A stretch of 64,000 bases of DNA from JALHVH01 sp963773685 (lineage in GTDB: Bacteria; Acidobacteriota; Aminicenantia; Aminicenantales; Saccharicenantaceae): NCBI GenBank assembly GCA_963773685.1, contig CAVZBY010000005.1, forward strand, positions 124,001 to 188,000, given 5' to 3'. The notes beneath the pieces were generated by a model that saw nothing but the letters and a program-made list of their open reading frames with translations, made no database searches and was not told the origin of the DNA. Both the position numbers and the translations under genes were made by a program. Positions 27,192-35,677 of the stretch are shown piece after piece (the first letter of the stretch is position 1; each line of letters opens with the position of its first letter).

Positions 27192-28992
27192 GTTCGGTCT
27201 CCTCGCAGGCGGGTTTCCGTCCGGCGGCCTCGCACCCGGCCGCCATGGACGCGGCCAGATCGAATTCGGGGACGAATTCGCCGTCCTTGCGGACCCGGGC
27301 CTCATAGAGCTCGGGGAAGTTCTTGAGGGTCGTCAGGATGGGATTGGGGGACGTCTGGCCCAGGCCGCACCGGCTCGAGGCCTTGATGAGCTTCCCCCAG
27401 CTCTCGATCTCCTCGAGGTCCCGGCGCGAGGCCTTGCCGCCCGCGATCTTGGCGAACTTGCGGAGCAGGATGGCGTTGCCCGCCCGGCAGGGCGTGCACC
27501 AGCCGCAGGATTCCTCGACGAAGAACTCCATGAAGCCGCGGACGACCTCGAACAGGTCCCGCCCGGGGCCGAAGACGATGATGGAACCGCCGGTCGGCAG
27601 GTCGGTGAACGAGATCTTCCGCCCGAATTCCTTGGGGGCAATGCAGTTCCCGGACGGCCCGCCGACCTGAACGGCCTGCGCGTCGGGGGCGCCGACCATG
27701 TCCAGGAGCTCGCCGACGGAGAGCCCGAATTCGACCTCGTAGACCCCCGGGCGGGCGCAGTCGCCCGAGACGCTCAGGAGCTTCGTGCCGGCGGAGCTCG
27801 GGACGCCCATGGACTTGAACCAGGACGCGTCATGGGCGACGATCTGGGCGGCCGTCGCCAGCGTCTCGACGTTGTTGACGGTCGTCGGCTTGTCCAGGTA
27901 GCCGGTCTGGACCGGGAACGGCGGCCTGTCCCGGGGCTCGCCCCGCTTGCCCTCGGCGGATTCGATGAGGGCGGATTCCTCTCCGCAGATGTAGGCGCCG
28001 GCGCCGAGCTTTATCCTGATGTCGAAATTGAAGCCCTTGACCCCGGCGATCGCCTTGCCGAGGACCTTCTCCCGGCGAAGCTCCTCGAGGACGCGCTCGA
28101 GGGAGGCCTTGAGGTAGGCGTATTCCGCCCGAAGGTAGAGGATCCCCTCTTCGGCCCCGACGGCGTAGCCGGCGACGGCCATGCCCTCGAAGACGAGGCG
28201 GGGGAGCTCGGTCAGGATGACCCGGTCCTTGAAGGTCCCGGGTTCGCCCTCGTCCGCGTTGCAGACGACGTAGCGCTTCGGGCCCTTTTCCCGGCGGCAG
28301 AACTCCCACTTGAGCCCGGTCGGGAAGCCCGCGCCGCCCCGGCCGAGGAGGTTCGCCTTCTTGACCTCGTCGATGACGCCCTCGGGCTTCAGGGCCGCGG
28401 CCTTCCGCACGGCCGAACCGGAGGCGAACGGGCCGAAGAGGACGGGGCCCTTCTTGACGACGTTGTTCATGACCATCGCCCGGACGAGCTCGGATTGGTT
28501 GGCGCCGTCGCCGTAGGTCTTGACCATATCGGCTACGGGGACTCCGGCCTTCATGGCGGCCACGAGGTCCCGGGCCGAGGCCCCGGTCAGGCGCGTGAAG
28601 ACGACCCCGTTGATGACGGCGGCCGGCTCCTGGTCGTTCATTCCGACGCAGGAGGTGTCGTGGAGGCCGATCAGCCCGTCGGCCGTCGTCTCGCCGAACC
28701 GGCAGCCCGCCGCCTCCTCGAAGGCCCGGGCGACCGCCGACCGGCCGCTCATCCGGGACGTGACGGAGTCGTTCAGGTGGACGGCATAGGTCCCGGCCGG
28801 CGCGAGGGAGAAGAAGTGGTAAAACGAGACCACCCCCTCGACGTCCGCCTCGGAGAGGCCCAGGGCCCCGGCCAGCTCGGCCACGGCTTCGGGCGGGACG
28901 TGGCCGCGGGAGGCCTGGACGTCCCGGATCATGGCCAAAAGCTCGGTCCGGTCCTTCCCGTGCCTTCCGACGATGCTTTTCACGCTTTCCAT
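27184..28992 (-). CDS. hoxF: Hydrogenase diaphorase subunit HoxF (NuoE-NuoF fusion)
   Basis: A 602-residue fusion. Residues 1 to about 135 are a NuoE-like thioredoxin-fold domain. Next come a NuoF FMN/NADH domain (GRGGAGFPTGLKW, GAGAYICGEESALI, GKRGEPRDRPPFP) and the 4Fe-4S site ESCGWCTPCRAGN...SRCGLGQ. It oxidises or reduces NAD(P)(H) in the cytoplasm. The NuoE-like part keeps only two cysteines, so its usual 2Fe-2S cluster is probably absent. ATG 28992 (GAGG eight bases before) is preferred over the GTG at 29001. It is the first gene of the operon. Confidence 0.93.
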   Translation of the reverse strand: MESVKSIVGRHGKDRTELLAMIRDVQASRGHVPPEAVAELAGALGLSEADVEGVVSFYHFFSLAPAGTYAVHLNDSVTSRMSGRSAVARAFEEAAGCRFGETTADGLIGLHDTSCVGMNDQEPAAVINGVVFTRLTGASARDLVAAMKAGVPVADMVKTYGDGANQSELVRAMVMNNVVKKGPVLFGPFASGSAVRKAAALKPEGVIDEVKKANLLGRGGAGFPTGLKWEFCRREKGPKRYVVCNADEGEPGTFKDRVILTELPRLVFEGMAVAGYAVGAEEGILYLRAEYAYLKASLERVLEELRREKVLGKAIAGVKGFNFDIRIKLGAGAYICGEESALIESAEGKRGEPRDRPPFPVQTGYLDKPTTVNNVETLATAAQIVAHDASWFKSMGVPSSAGTKLLSVSGDCARPGVYEVEFGLSVGELLDMVGAPDAQAVQVGGPSGNCIAPKEFGRKISFTDLPTGGSIIVFGPGRDLFEVVRGFMEFFVEESCGWCTPCRAGNAILLRKFAKIAGGKASRRDLEEIESWGKLIKASSRCGLGQTSPNPILTTLKNFPELYEARVRKDGEFVPEFDLAASMAAGCEAAGRKPACEETEHE

Positions 28993-29040
28993 GTTCGGCA
29001 CCTCGCCTCTTTTTTGAAAGAGGCTATGATATCAAAAAAC

Positions 29041-29064
29041 CACGCCGCCGTTAAGGGCGGCGGC
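29041..29064. promoter_or_regulatory. GC-rich dyad in the hoxF/lipoprotein divergent region
   Basis: GCCGCC-GTTAAG-GGCGGC forms a short stem between the divergently transcribed hoxF and lipoprotein genes, with AT-rich TATCAT sequences on both sides. It has no T-tract suitable for termination in the plus direction. An operator is possible but unproven. Confidence 0.3.
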
Positions 29065-29083
29065 CCGGCTCTTATCATAAGGC

Positions 29084-29113
29084 TTGCATTCCGCCCCCAA
29101 ATGACGGTAAAAT
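29084..29113 (+). promoter_or_regulatory. Promoter of the coiled-coil lipoprotein gene
   Basis: TTGCAT (29084-29089), an 18-base spacer and TAAAAT (29108-29113). It lies about 43 bases before the start codon. Confidence 0.55.
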
Positions 29114-29155
29114 CGGGGCGCCTGCGATATGCGCGAATCATTGGGAGGAGGAATA

Positions 29156-29851
29156 ATGAGAAAAAGATCTCTGATCGTCATCGGCCTGGTGCTTGTCGTC
29201 GCCTTTTCGCTCCAGAGCTGTTCATCGAGCCCCGAGAAAGGGCTCCTGAAGAAATATTTCAACGCCGTCCGCTATAACGACAACGCCACCATGTCCTCCA
29301 TGGCGCTCGAGCCTCAGACCATGGAGATCAGCGGGTTCGATATCGTCAGCATCTCTCCCGAGAAGATCGAGCCGGCCGTCCTGGCCCAGCTGGGCGCCAA
29401 GGAAGCCGAGCTCAAGAAGAAGCTCGAGGAGCACGTCGGCCCGACCATCGACGCCAAGGACGCCCTCGACGTCGCCAAGGAAGAGCTGGACACGGCGCGG
29501 ACCAAGGCCGCCAAGGCGGCCGCTCAGAAGAAGGTCGACGAGATGCAGGCCAAATACGACCAGGAATTCGGCCTGCACAAGGACCTCCAGAAGGGCTACA
29601 ACGACGCCAAAGCGGCCGCGGCCCGGGAAGAGGAGATCACGGCGTTCTCCCTGGGCGCCAAGAACCTGGCCAACATCCGCGACCTGACCGGGAACGTCCA
29701 CTCCAAGGAAGTCGAGATCAAGGTCAACCTGAAGGAAGGCGGGACCAAGTCCTACAGACTGTCCATGCGCAGCTACAACCTGAAGGATGAAGCGACGGGC
29801 ATGAAGCAGAACGGGCGCTGGGTCATCGTCAAGTTCGAGCCGCTGGGCTGA
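29156..29851 (+). CDS. Coiled-coil lipoprotein, unknown function
   Basis: A 231-residue lipoprotein: a Lys/Arg-rich start, hydrophobic run, and lipobox FSLQSC with acylated Cys21. Residues about 80-160 are Ala/Glu/Lys-rich with heptad-like spacing and no Pro (coiled coil). The C-terminal part has beta-like VEIKVNLKEGG and NGRWVIVKFEPLG, which resembles small nuclear-transport-factor-like folds that end in a GxWxI motif. GGAGGAGG precedes the ATG at 29156. It stands alone, upstream of two tRNA genes. Not recognised further. Confidence 0.65.
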   Translation: MRKRSLIVIGLVLVVAFSLQSCSSSPEKGLLKKYFNAVRYNDNATMSSMALEPQTMEISGFDIVSISPEKIEPAVLAQLGAKEAELKKKLEEHVGPTIDAKDALDVAKEELDTARTKAAKAAAQKKVDEMQAKYDQEFGLHKDLQKGYNDAKAAAAREEEITAFSLGAKNLANIRDLTGNVHSKEVEIKVNLKEGGTKSYRLSMRSYNLKDEATGMKQNGRWVIVKFEPLG

Positions 29852-29875
29852 GCCCCGGCCCCCCCAGGGGGGGAC

Positions 29876-29904
29876 TTGACTCATCACGGACATTCGTCTA
29901 TTAA
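29876..29904 (+). promoter_or_regulatory. Promoter of the tRNA-Lys/tRNA-Glu pair
   Basis: TTGACT (29876-29881), 17-base spacer, TATTAA (29899-29904); the first tRNA starts 18 bases downstream. Confidence 0.65.
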
Positions 29905-29921
29905 TGGTCGTCCTTTAATTC

Positions 29922-29993
29922 GGGCCGTTAGCTCAGAGGGAGAGCACCGGCCTTTTAAGCCGGGTGTCGCTGGTTCGAGTCCAGCACGGCTCA
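29922..29993 (+). tRNA. tRNA-Lys (TTT anticodon)
   Basis: A full cloverleaf: acceptor GGGCCGT pairs with ACGGCTC (one G-T pair), the anticodon stem CCGGC/GCCGG encloses the loop CTTTTAA with anticodon TTT, and the T arm has GCTGG-TTCGAGT-CCAGC. CCA is not encoded. Confidence 0.95.
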
Positions 29994-30001
29994 TTTTCTC
30001 C

Positions 30002-30077
30002 GCCCCTGTCGTCTAGAGGCCCAGGACATCGCCCTTTCACGGCGGCAACGCGGGTTCGAATCCCGCCGGGGGCGCCA
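30002..30077 (+). tRNA. tRNA-Glu (TTC anticodon)
   Basis: Acceptor GCCCCTG pairs with CGGGGGC, the anticodon loop CTTTCAC carries TTC, the T arm is GCGGG-TTCGAAT-CCCGC, and CCA is encoded. It lies eight bases after tRNA-Lys and is probably co-transcribed. Confidence 0.95.
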
Positions 30078-30099
30078 CTCCCCGACGATGCGGTCCTTC

Positions 30100-30730
30100 T
30101 CCTAATCCCCCTCTAAATTCTAGAGGGGGTAGGGGGAGTTAAGAAATCCAATCAAATTCTTGGACGCATCGCCGGAACTAAAAATCTTCTGCCGACGCCC
30201 CGACCATATCCAACCCCCCTTACGGAGACGCGATCCGGCTTTCATTGTGATCTTTATCCCCCTTCCCCCTTGGAATTCAAGGGGGACGTGTGGAACGCGT
30301 CTCCGGCAGAGGTTGGGGGTCGGGGGAGTTAAGAAATCCAATGGAAGTCGAATCGGGCTGCCGTATCTTCAAATCTTCGGCGATCCCGCGCCAACAGCAC
30401 TTATTTTCAACGACGCGTCGTCGTACTCTTACCGACGCCCGAATCTTCTCCGAGCCCTTCTTGATGTAGCCTCAGGCTTCAGCCTGAGCGGTTTGCGGAC
30501 GCAGGCTATAGCCTTCGGCTACTGCAAAGCCTGAAGCCTGCGGCTACAATCCATCCGTCTCGCTTGTCTCGCCTGTCTCGCTTAATGAAGACGCAGACTA
30601 AAGCCTGCGGCTACCATCCTCCCGTCTCGCTTGTCTCGCTTGACGAAGACGCAGGCTATAGCCTTCGGCTACTGCAAAGCCTGAAGCCTGCGACTACGTG
30701 CGCTGAAACTTGCGGCCATGATCAGGACGA
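30100..30730. repeat. Long geneless repeat region after the tRNAs
   Basis: About 630 bases with no supported gene. It holds two copies of a GGGGGAGTTAAGAAATCCAAT motif (about 30130-30150 and 30322-30342), G/C-rich palindromes, type A units (30466-30719) and type C nonamers read in reverse as GTCTCGCTT (30558-30587 and 30623-30643). A 50-base unit with an internal asymmetric CTATAGCCTTCGGCTACTGC occurs at 30498-30547 and 30648-30697, and again at 56694-56743. Confidence 0.75.
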
Positions 30731-31062
30731 TCAGGGAAGGTTCCGGTCTCCAGCGTCCCCTTCGTCGATCGCAGGGCCAGTTCCGCCCTCGGAAGAGAGG
30801 CCTTGCACCTCCCTCCCGCCCCGCTTGTCTCGCCCGTCCCGCGCTTCTCGCCTTCTTTTGTATATCCAGAACACGGCGAAAGCGGGGAATTGATAAACGA
30901 CGAGGATCACCGGGGACAGGATGAGCGAATAGATGTTGAAATCCCTGACGAAAAGGAAAATGAACCCCGCGATACCGAGGAGCGACAGGACAAGGGCGAC
31001 AACCGGCAAGGGGTCAGGTCTCAACTTTTCACCTTTCGCGGTCTCGTTTCTTGCTGTGCCAT
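30731..31062 (-). CDS. Possible small two-helix membrane protein (frame uncertain)
   Basis: A minus-strand frame encodes two strong hydrophobic segments (VVALVLSLLGIAGFIFLFV and SLILSPVILVVYQFPAFAVF) followed by IYKRRRE, the profile of a small inner-membrane protein. This frame has no good start; the nearest ATG (31062, MAQQETRPRK) is in another frame and would need a +1 correction between about 31015 and 31050, as found elsewhere in the window. It lies 14 bases after the HD-GYP gene. The last 35 codons run into type C repeat sequence, so the true C-terminus is uncertain. Confidence 0.35.
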
Positions 31063-31076
31063 GATCGTGAAGATCC

Positions 31077-32429
31077 CTATTCCAGGCTGAAGCCTTTTTC
31101 CTTGAACAGCCGGAGGCAGGCGTCGACCACCGCCGGGTCGTAATGCGTGCCCCTGTGGAGAGCGATCTCCGCGAGGGCCTTTTCGATCCCGTGGGAAGGC
31201 CGGTAGGGACGGTGAGAGGACATGGCCTCGACGACGTCGGCGACGATGATGATCCGGGACTCGAGGAGGATGGCGTCGCCCTTGAGCCCATTGGGATAAC
31301 CCTGGCCGTCGAGCCTCTCGTGGTGCTGGACCACGATGTCGGCGATCGGCCAGGGGAACTCGACGTTCTTGAGGATGTCGAAGCCGACCTGGGGGTGGGT
31401 CTTGATGATCGTGAACTCGATGTCCGTGAGCTTGCCGGGCTTGCTCAGGATCTCGGCCGGGACGTAGATCTTGCCGATGTCGTGGATCTCGCCGGCCATG
31501 CGGACGCCCTCGACCTGGCGTTCGGACAGGCCCATTTCCCGGGCGATGGCGACCGACAGCCGGCCCACCCGACGTTGGTGGCCCGCCGTATAAGGATCGC
31601 GCATCTCGACCGTGACCGACATGGCTTCGACCACGCCCTTCAGGGCGCGGCGCAGCTGGTCCTCGGATTCCCTCCGGCGGGTGATGTCCCGGAAGACGTG
31701 GACGTTGCCCACCGGCCGCTTGTTCCCGTCGATGATGGGGGCCGAGGTCAGCTCGATGGGGAGCGTCCTGCCTCCCCGGGACGAGAGGATGGCCTCGCCG
31801 TCCACGCGGCCGGTCGATCCGTAGGCGTCGTCCGCGGGCGCGGACTCGTCCTTGCCGATCGTCTTTTCCGCGCCGGCGCCGAAGACCTCGCCGAGGGGCC
31901 TATCGAGGGCCTCGCCCTGGGGCCAGCCGGTCAGCTGTTCGGCCAGCGGATTCATGAACGCGATCCGTCCGCGGGCGTCGGCGGCGATGATGCCGTCCCC
32001 GATACTGCGGAGGATGGTCGACAGCCATTGCTCCCTCTCGCGGAGCCGCATCTCCATCTTGGATTTATAGAGGGCCATCTCGATGGTCGTCTGGAGCTCC
32101 CGTTCCTCGAAGGGCTTGAGGAGGTAGCCGAAGGGCTTCGTCAGCTTGGCCCTCTCGAACGTCGTGTCGTCGGCGTACGCGGTCAGGTAGATGACGGGGA
32201 TGCCATACTCCTCCCACAGCTTTTCGGCGGCGGTGATGCCGTCGATCTCGCCCTTGAGGACGATGTCCATCAGGACGAGGTCCGGCGGTGACGCCGAGGC
32301 CTTCTGGATGGCCTGCTCGCCGCTGGCGACGACGCCCGTCACCTCGTATCCGAGGCTCCGGAGCATGTTCTGGATGTCGCGGGCGACGAGGCTCTCGTCT
32401 TCAACCACCAGGATCCTGATCTTGGGCAT
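31077..32429 (-). CDS. Response regulator: REC-PAS-HD-GYP, c-di-GMP phosphodiesterase
   Basis: A 450-residue protein. Receiver domain at residues 1-125 (phosphoacceptor Asp55 in LVLMDIVLKG, switch Lys in LLKPFEE), PAS domain about 135-265 (SIGDGIIAADARGRI, HVFRDITRRR), and HD-GYP domain about 270-440 with HDIGKIYVP and HHERLDGQGYP, the metal-binding signature. It is expected to hydrolyse cyclic di-GMP when phosphorylated. It is the third gene of a signalling operon with a histidine kinase and a GGDEF regulator whose N-terminal halves are close relatives of this one. Confidence 0.93.
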   Translation of the reverse strand: MPKIRILVVEDESLVARDIQNMLRSLGYEVTGVVASGEQAIQKASASPPDLVLMDIVLKGEIDGITAAEKLWEEYGIPVIYLTAYADDTTFERAKLTKPFGYLLKPFEERELQTTIEMALYKSKMEMRLREREQWLSTILRSIGDGIIAADARGRIAFMNPLAEQLTGWPQGEALDRPLGEVFGAGAEKTIGKDESAPADDAYGSTGRVDGEAILSSRGGRTLPIELTSAPIIDGNKRPVGNVHVFRDITRRRESEDQLRRALKGVVEAMSVTVEMRDPYTAGHQRRVGRLSVAIAREMGLSERQVEGVRMAGEIHDIGKIYVPAEILSKPGKLTDIEFTIIKTHPQVGFDILKNVEFPWPIADIVVQHHERLDGQGYPNGLKGDAILLESRIIIVADVVEAMSSHRPYRPSHGIEKALAEIALHRGTHYDPAVVDACLRLFKEKGFSLE

Positions 32430-32512
32430 CTCTGACCTCGTCTATTCTAGCCTTTTCGCGGCGCGCGCGAAAGCCCTCCCGCCCTCTCGGAGGGGCGCGA
32501 TCCGCCGCCCGA

Positions 32513-34060
32513 TCAGATCCGGGGCTTGTATCGGAGCTCCCGGAAGGTGATCCGGAACGCGGTCCCGGGCTTCTTTTCGAGTTCGATGGCGCCGTCCAAC
32601 TGGTCGACGAGCATGGTCACGAGCTGCATCCCCAGCGTGTCGGTCGTGCGGAAGTCGGCGCTCCCCGGCCACCCGACGCCGTTGTCGCCGATCGTGAGGG
32701 TGAACCGGCCCTCGGCGCCGGGACGGAGGGTCACCCGGACCTCGCCCTTTCGCCCGGCCGGGAAGGCGTGTTTCAGGGCGTTGGTCACCAGCTCGTTGAC
32801 GATGAGGCCGCAGGGGATGGCCGTGTTGATATCCAGGGCGGCGTTCCCGACGTCGATCTTCAGCCGGACGCGGCCCGAATCGACCTGGTAGGAATGGACC
32901 AGGTAAACGACGAGGTTCTCGAGGTACTGCCCGAAATCGATCCGGGACAGGTCCTTGGACTGGTAGAGCTTCTCGTGGACGAGGGCCATCGACCGGATGC
33001 GGTGCTGGCTGTCCTTGAACATCCCGATGGCCTTGGGGTCCTGGAGGTGCCGCGACTGGAGGCTGAGGAGGGAGGAGATGACCTGCATATTGTTCTTCAC
33101 CCGGTGGTGGATCTCCTTGAGCAGGACCTCCTTCTCCCGGAGGGACGCCTTCAGGGCCTCCTCGGCGCGCTTCCGCTGGATGGCGACGGCGGCCTGGGTG
33201 GATACATAGGTCAGCATATCCATGTCCTCCGGCCTATACCGGACCCCTTCCGTATAGGTCTGGACGACCATCGCCCCGATCGTCTTGTCCTGGGCCTTCA
33301 GGGGAACGCCCAGCCAGTCGATCGACGGGGCTCCGATGGACTCCACCTCGCCCGCCTTCTCGAGCTCGAGGAATTTCGCGGGGTCGGCCAATAGGGGCTC
33401 GCCCCGGCGGAGGACGTAGTCCGTGAGGCCGCGTCCCAACGGCTGGGGCCCGGGGGGCGCGTCGAACTCGTCGACGAAATAAGGGAAGCTCAACATCCGC
33501 GTGTCTTCGTCGTACGTCGCGATGTAAAAGTTGCCGGCGGGCATGAGGCCCCCGATGACCTCGTGGATGGAGCGGAACAGGTCGTCGAGGCTTCCGGCCG
33601 TGATGGCGATCTCCGATATCCTGTAAACGGCGGCGCGGATGTCCTCCGCCCTCTTCCGCTTGGTGACGTCCCGGAAGCTCCAGACGCGGCCGATGATCCG
33701 AGACTTGACCTTTTGGGGTTTCGAGGTCCGCTCGAACGTCCGGCCGTCCTTGAAGGCGATGACGTCGGAGCTCTCCCGCGACGGATGGGCATACAGCCAG
33801 TTCACCTTGGCCAGGAACTCATCGGGGTCGGAGAGCTGGGCGAGGACGTAATTGAGAAGGGGGGCGTCCTCTCCGGAGGCCGCCAGGTCGGCGGGGATGC
33901 GCCACATCTCCAGGAACGCCTTGTTCGTCGTCTGGATCCGGCCCGTCCGGTCCACGACCAGGATGCCGTCGACCGTGGACTCCAGCGTCGCCTTGAGCAG
34001 GGATAGGGAATTTTCGAGGGCCTCTTCGGCCCTGCGCCATTCGGCATCGTTCTGTCTCAT
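32513..34060 (-). CDS. PAS-GAF sensor histidine kinase (HisKA_2 type)
   Basis: A 515-residue soluble kinase: PAS domain (about 12-130, STVDGILVVDRTGRIQTTN), GAF domain (about 140-300), a HisKA_2 dimerisation/phosphoacceptor region (EIHHRVKNNMQVISSLLSLQ, His near 325) and an HATPase domain (NELVTNALKHAF, IGDNGVGWP). No membrane segment is present, so it senses a cytoplasmic signal. AGGAG six bases before the ATG at 34060 fixes the start. It sits between the GGDEF and HD-GYP regulator genes and is their likely phosphodonor. Confidence 0.92.
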   Translation of the reverse strand: MRQNDAEWRRAEEALENSLSLLKATLESTVDGILVVDRTGRIQTTNKAFLEMWRIPADLAASGEDAPLLNYVLAQLSDPDEFLAKVNWLYAHPSRESSDVIAFKDGRTFERTSKPQKVKSRIIGRVWSFRDVTKRKRAEDIRAAVYRISEIAITAGSLDDLFRSIHEVIGGLMPAGNFYIATYDEDTRMLSFPYFVDEFDAPPGPQPLGRGLTDYVLRRGEPLLADPAKFLELEKAGEVESIGAPSIDWLGVPLKAQDKTIGAMVVQTYTEGVRYRPEDMDMLTYVSTQAAVAIQRKRAEEALKASLREKEVLLKEIHHRVKNNMQVISSLLSLQSRHLQDPKAIGMFKDSQHRIRSMALVHEKLYQSKDLSRIDFGQYLENLVVYLVHSYQVDSGRVRLKIDVGNAALDINTAIPCGLIVNELVTNALKHAFPAGRKGEVRVTLRPGAEGRFTLTIGDNGVGWPGSADFRTTDTLGMQLVTMLVDQLDGAIELEKKPGTAFRITFRELRYKPRI

Positions 34061-34134
34061 CCCGGGCTCCTTTTGCCGGTTGGATCGTGGAGAGGACCTC
34101 CGGGGAGGTCGGGCGCCCGCCCGGGAGGCCCCGG

Positions 34135-35457
34135 TCACCCGGGCCTCCCGCCGGTCCCGGGTTCGGGGGCCGTTTCCGGCGGCGAATACAGCTTGAACAT
34201 GTTCCGGCCGCCTTCCTTGGCGGTGTACATGGCGATGTCCGCGTTCTTCGTCAGCGATTCGACGTCCGCCCCGTCCCGGGGGTAGGAAGCGATCCCGATG
34301 CTCGCCGTGATGGGGATCTTCCGGTCGGTGAGATCGAACGGCTGTTTGAAGGCCCGGAGGATGCGCCGGGCCACGCGATCGGCCGCGCCCGGGCCCGAGA
34401 TCTCGGGGAGGAGGACCATGAACTCGTCCCCGCCGAAGCGGGCGATGGTGTCGCTCCTGCGGAGGAGACCGGCCAGCCGTTCCGCGACGGACTTGAGGAG
34501 ACGGTCCCCGACGGAATGGCCCAGGATGTCGTTGACCTTCTTGAAGCGGTCGAGGTCGAGCATCAGGACGGCGATCTCCTTCTTCCGGCGGGCCGCGTTG
34601 GCCAGGGCCAGGGTCAGGCGGTCGTTGAACAGGACCCGGTTGGGGAGCCCGGTCAGGGAATCGTGGATCGCCAGGAAGGCGAGCCGTTCCTCCTGCAGCT
34701 TTCTCTGGGTGATGTCCCGGAAGACGAGAACGGTGCCGTCGACCTGGTCCTTCTCGTCGCGGATGAGCGCCGCTCCGACCTCGACCGGGACCTTTTCCTC
34801 GCCCCTGAGGAGCAGTAGGCCCTGGCCGTCCGGGAGGCGGCCCCGCTTCCGGGAGGTCTTACGTACGGATATGGGGACCTTCCGGCCCGTTTTCGCCCCG
34901 ACGAGGACGAGGACCTCGCCGAGGTCGCGGCCGAGACAATCGTCCTTCTTCCGTCCGGTCAGGGACTCGGCCACGGAGTTCATGAATGTCACCCGGCCTT
35001 CCCGGTCCGTGGAGATGACCCCGTCGCCGATCGAGGTCAGGATGGTGGACAACCAGCGCTCGCGCTCCTTGAGCTCCCGGTCCGTCTTGTGCTTGTAGAG
35101 GGCCATCTCGATGGCCGTGTAGAGCTCGCGCTCCTCGAAGGGCTTGAGCAGGTAGCCGAACGGATCGGTGACCTTGGCCCGCTCGAGGGTGGCCTCGTCG
35201 GCATAGGCGGTCAGGTAGACGACGGGGATGGCGGCCTTTTCCCAGATCTGTTCCGAGGCCGCAATGCCGTCCATGTCTCCCCGGAGCATGATATCCATGA
35301 GGACGAGATCGGGCAGGGTCCCCACGGCGATCCGGATCGCGTCCTCTCCGGTGGCGGCGACGCCGGCGACGTCGTATCCGAGGCCCCGGACCATGTTCTC
35401 GATGTGCTTGGCGACGAGGCGCTCGTCCTCGACCACCAGGATCCTTCTCTTGTTCAT
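34135..35457 (-). CDS. Response regulator: REC-PAS-GGDEF, diguanylate cyclase
   Basis: A 440-residue protein: receiver domain (Asp55 in LVLMDIMLRG), PAS domain (about 135-260, SIGDGVISTDREGRV), and GGDEF domain with an intact active site FGGDEF and the upstream inhibitory RxxD motif (RRSD). It should make cyclic di-GMP, with product feedback. It is the first gene of the operon; the receiver-PAS half is closely similar to that of the HD-GYP regulator, which implies duplication followed by output-domain exchange. Confidence 0.94.
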   Translation of the reverse strand: MNKRRILVVEDERLVAKHIENMVRGLGYDVAGVAATGEDAIRIAVGTLPDLVLMDIMLRGDMDGIAASEQIWEKAAIPVVYLTAYADEATLERAKVTDPFGYLLKPFEERELYTAIEMALYKHKTDRELKERERWLSTILTSIGDGVISTDREGRVTFMNSVAESLTGRKKDDCLGRDLGEVLVLVGAKTGRKVPISVRKTSRKRGRLPDGQGLLLLRGEEKVPVEVGAALIRDEKDQVDGTVLVFRDITQRKLQEERLAFLAIHDSLTGLPNRVLFNDRLTLALANAARRKKEIAVLMLDLDRFKKVNDILGHSVGDRLLKSVAERLAGLLRRSDTIARFGGDEFMVLLPEISGPGAADRVARRILRAFKQPFDLTDRKIPITASIGIASYPRDGADVESLTKNADIAMYTAKEGGRNMFKLYSPPETAPEPGTGGRPG

Positions 35458-35492
35458 ACGCTTTGGGCCCGGGCGAGGGACCCCTGCCAGAA

Positions 35493-35522
35493 CTTATACC
35501 AAAGATATGGGGGGAATGTCAA
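35493..35522 (-). promoter_or_regulatory. Promoter of the c-di-GMP operon
   Basis: Read on the minus strand: TTGACA (35517-35522), an 18-base spacer and TATAAG (35493-35498). The -35 forms half of the perfect palindrome TGTCAAAAAATTGACA. Confidence 0.75.
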
Positions 35523-35526
35523 AAAA

Positions 35527-35555
35527 TTGACAAACGGGGCCTGTTTCTCTACCCT
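35527..35555 (+). promoter_or_regulatory. Promoter of tRNA-Val, back-to-back with the c-di-GMP promoter
   Basis: TTGACA (35527-35532), 17-base spacer, TACCCT (35550-35555). Only four bases separate its -35 from that of the divergent signalling operon, so the two transcripts may compete. Confidence 0.6.
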
Positions 35556-35602
35556 TAGGGTCGTTCGGCGTTGCCTCCTGAAGCACCCGAACGCCGGAAC
35601 GG

Positions 35603-35677
35603 GGGCGGTTAGCTCAGCGGTAGAGCATCGGTCTTACACGCCGGGGGTCACTGGTTCGAATCCGGTACCGCCCACCA
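35603..35677 (+). tRNA. tRNA-Val (TAC anticodon)
   Basis: Acceptor GGGCGGT pairs with ACCGCCC, the anticodon loop CTTACAC carries TAC, the T arm is intact (TTCGAAT loop), and CCA is encoded. Confidence 0.95.

Noticed and set aside
29852..29875. Intrinsic terminator after the coiled-coil lipoprotein gene
   Set aside because: CCCCCCC-A-GGGGGGG can pair, but the loop is one base and no T-tract follows.
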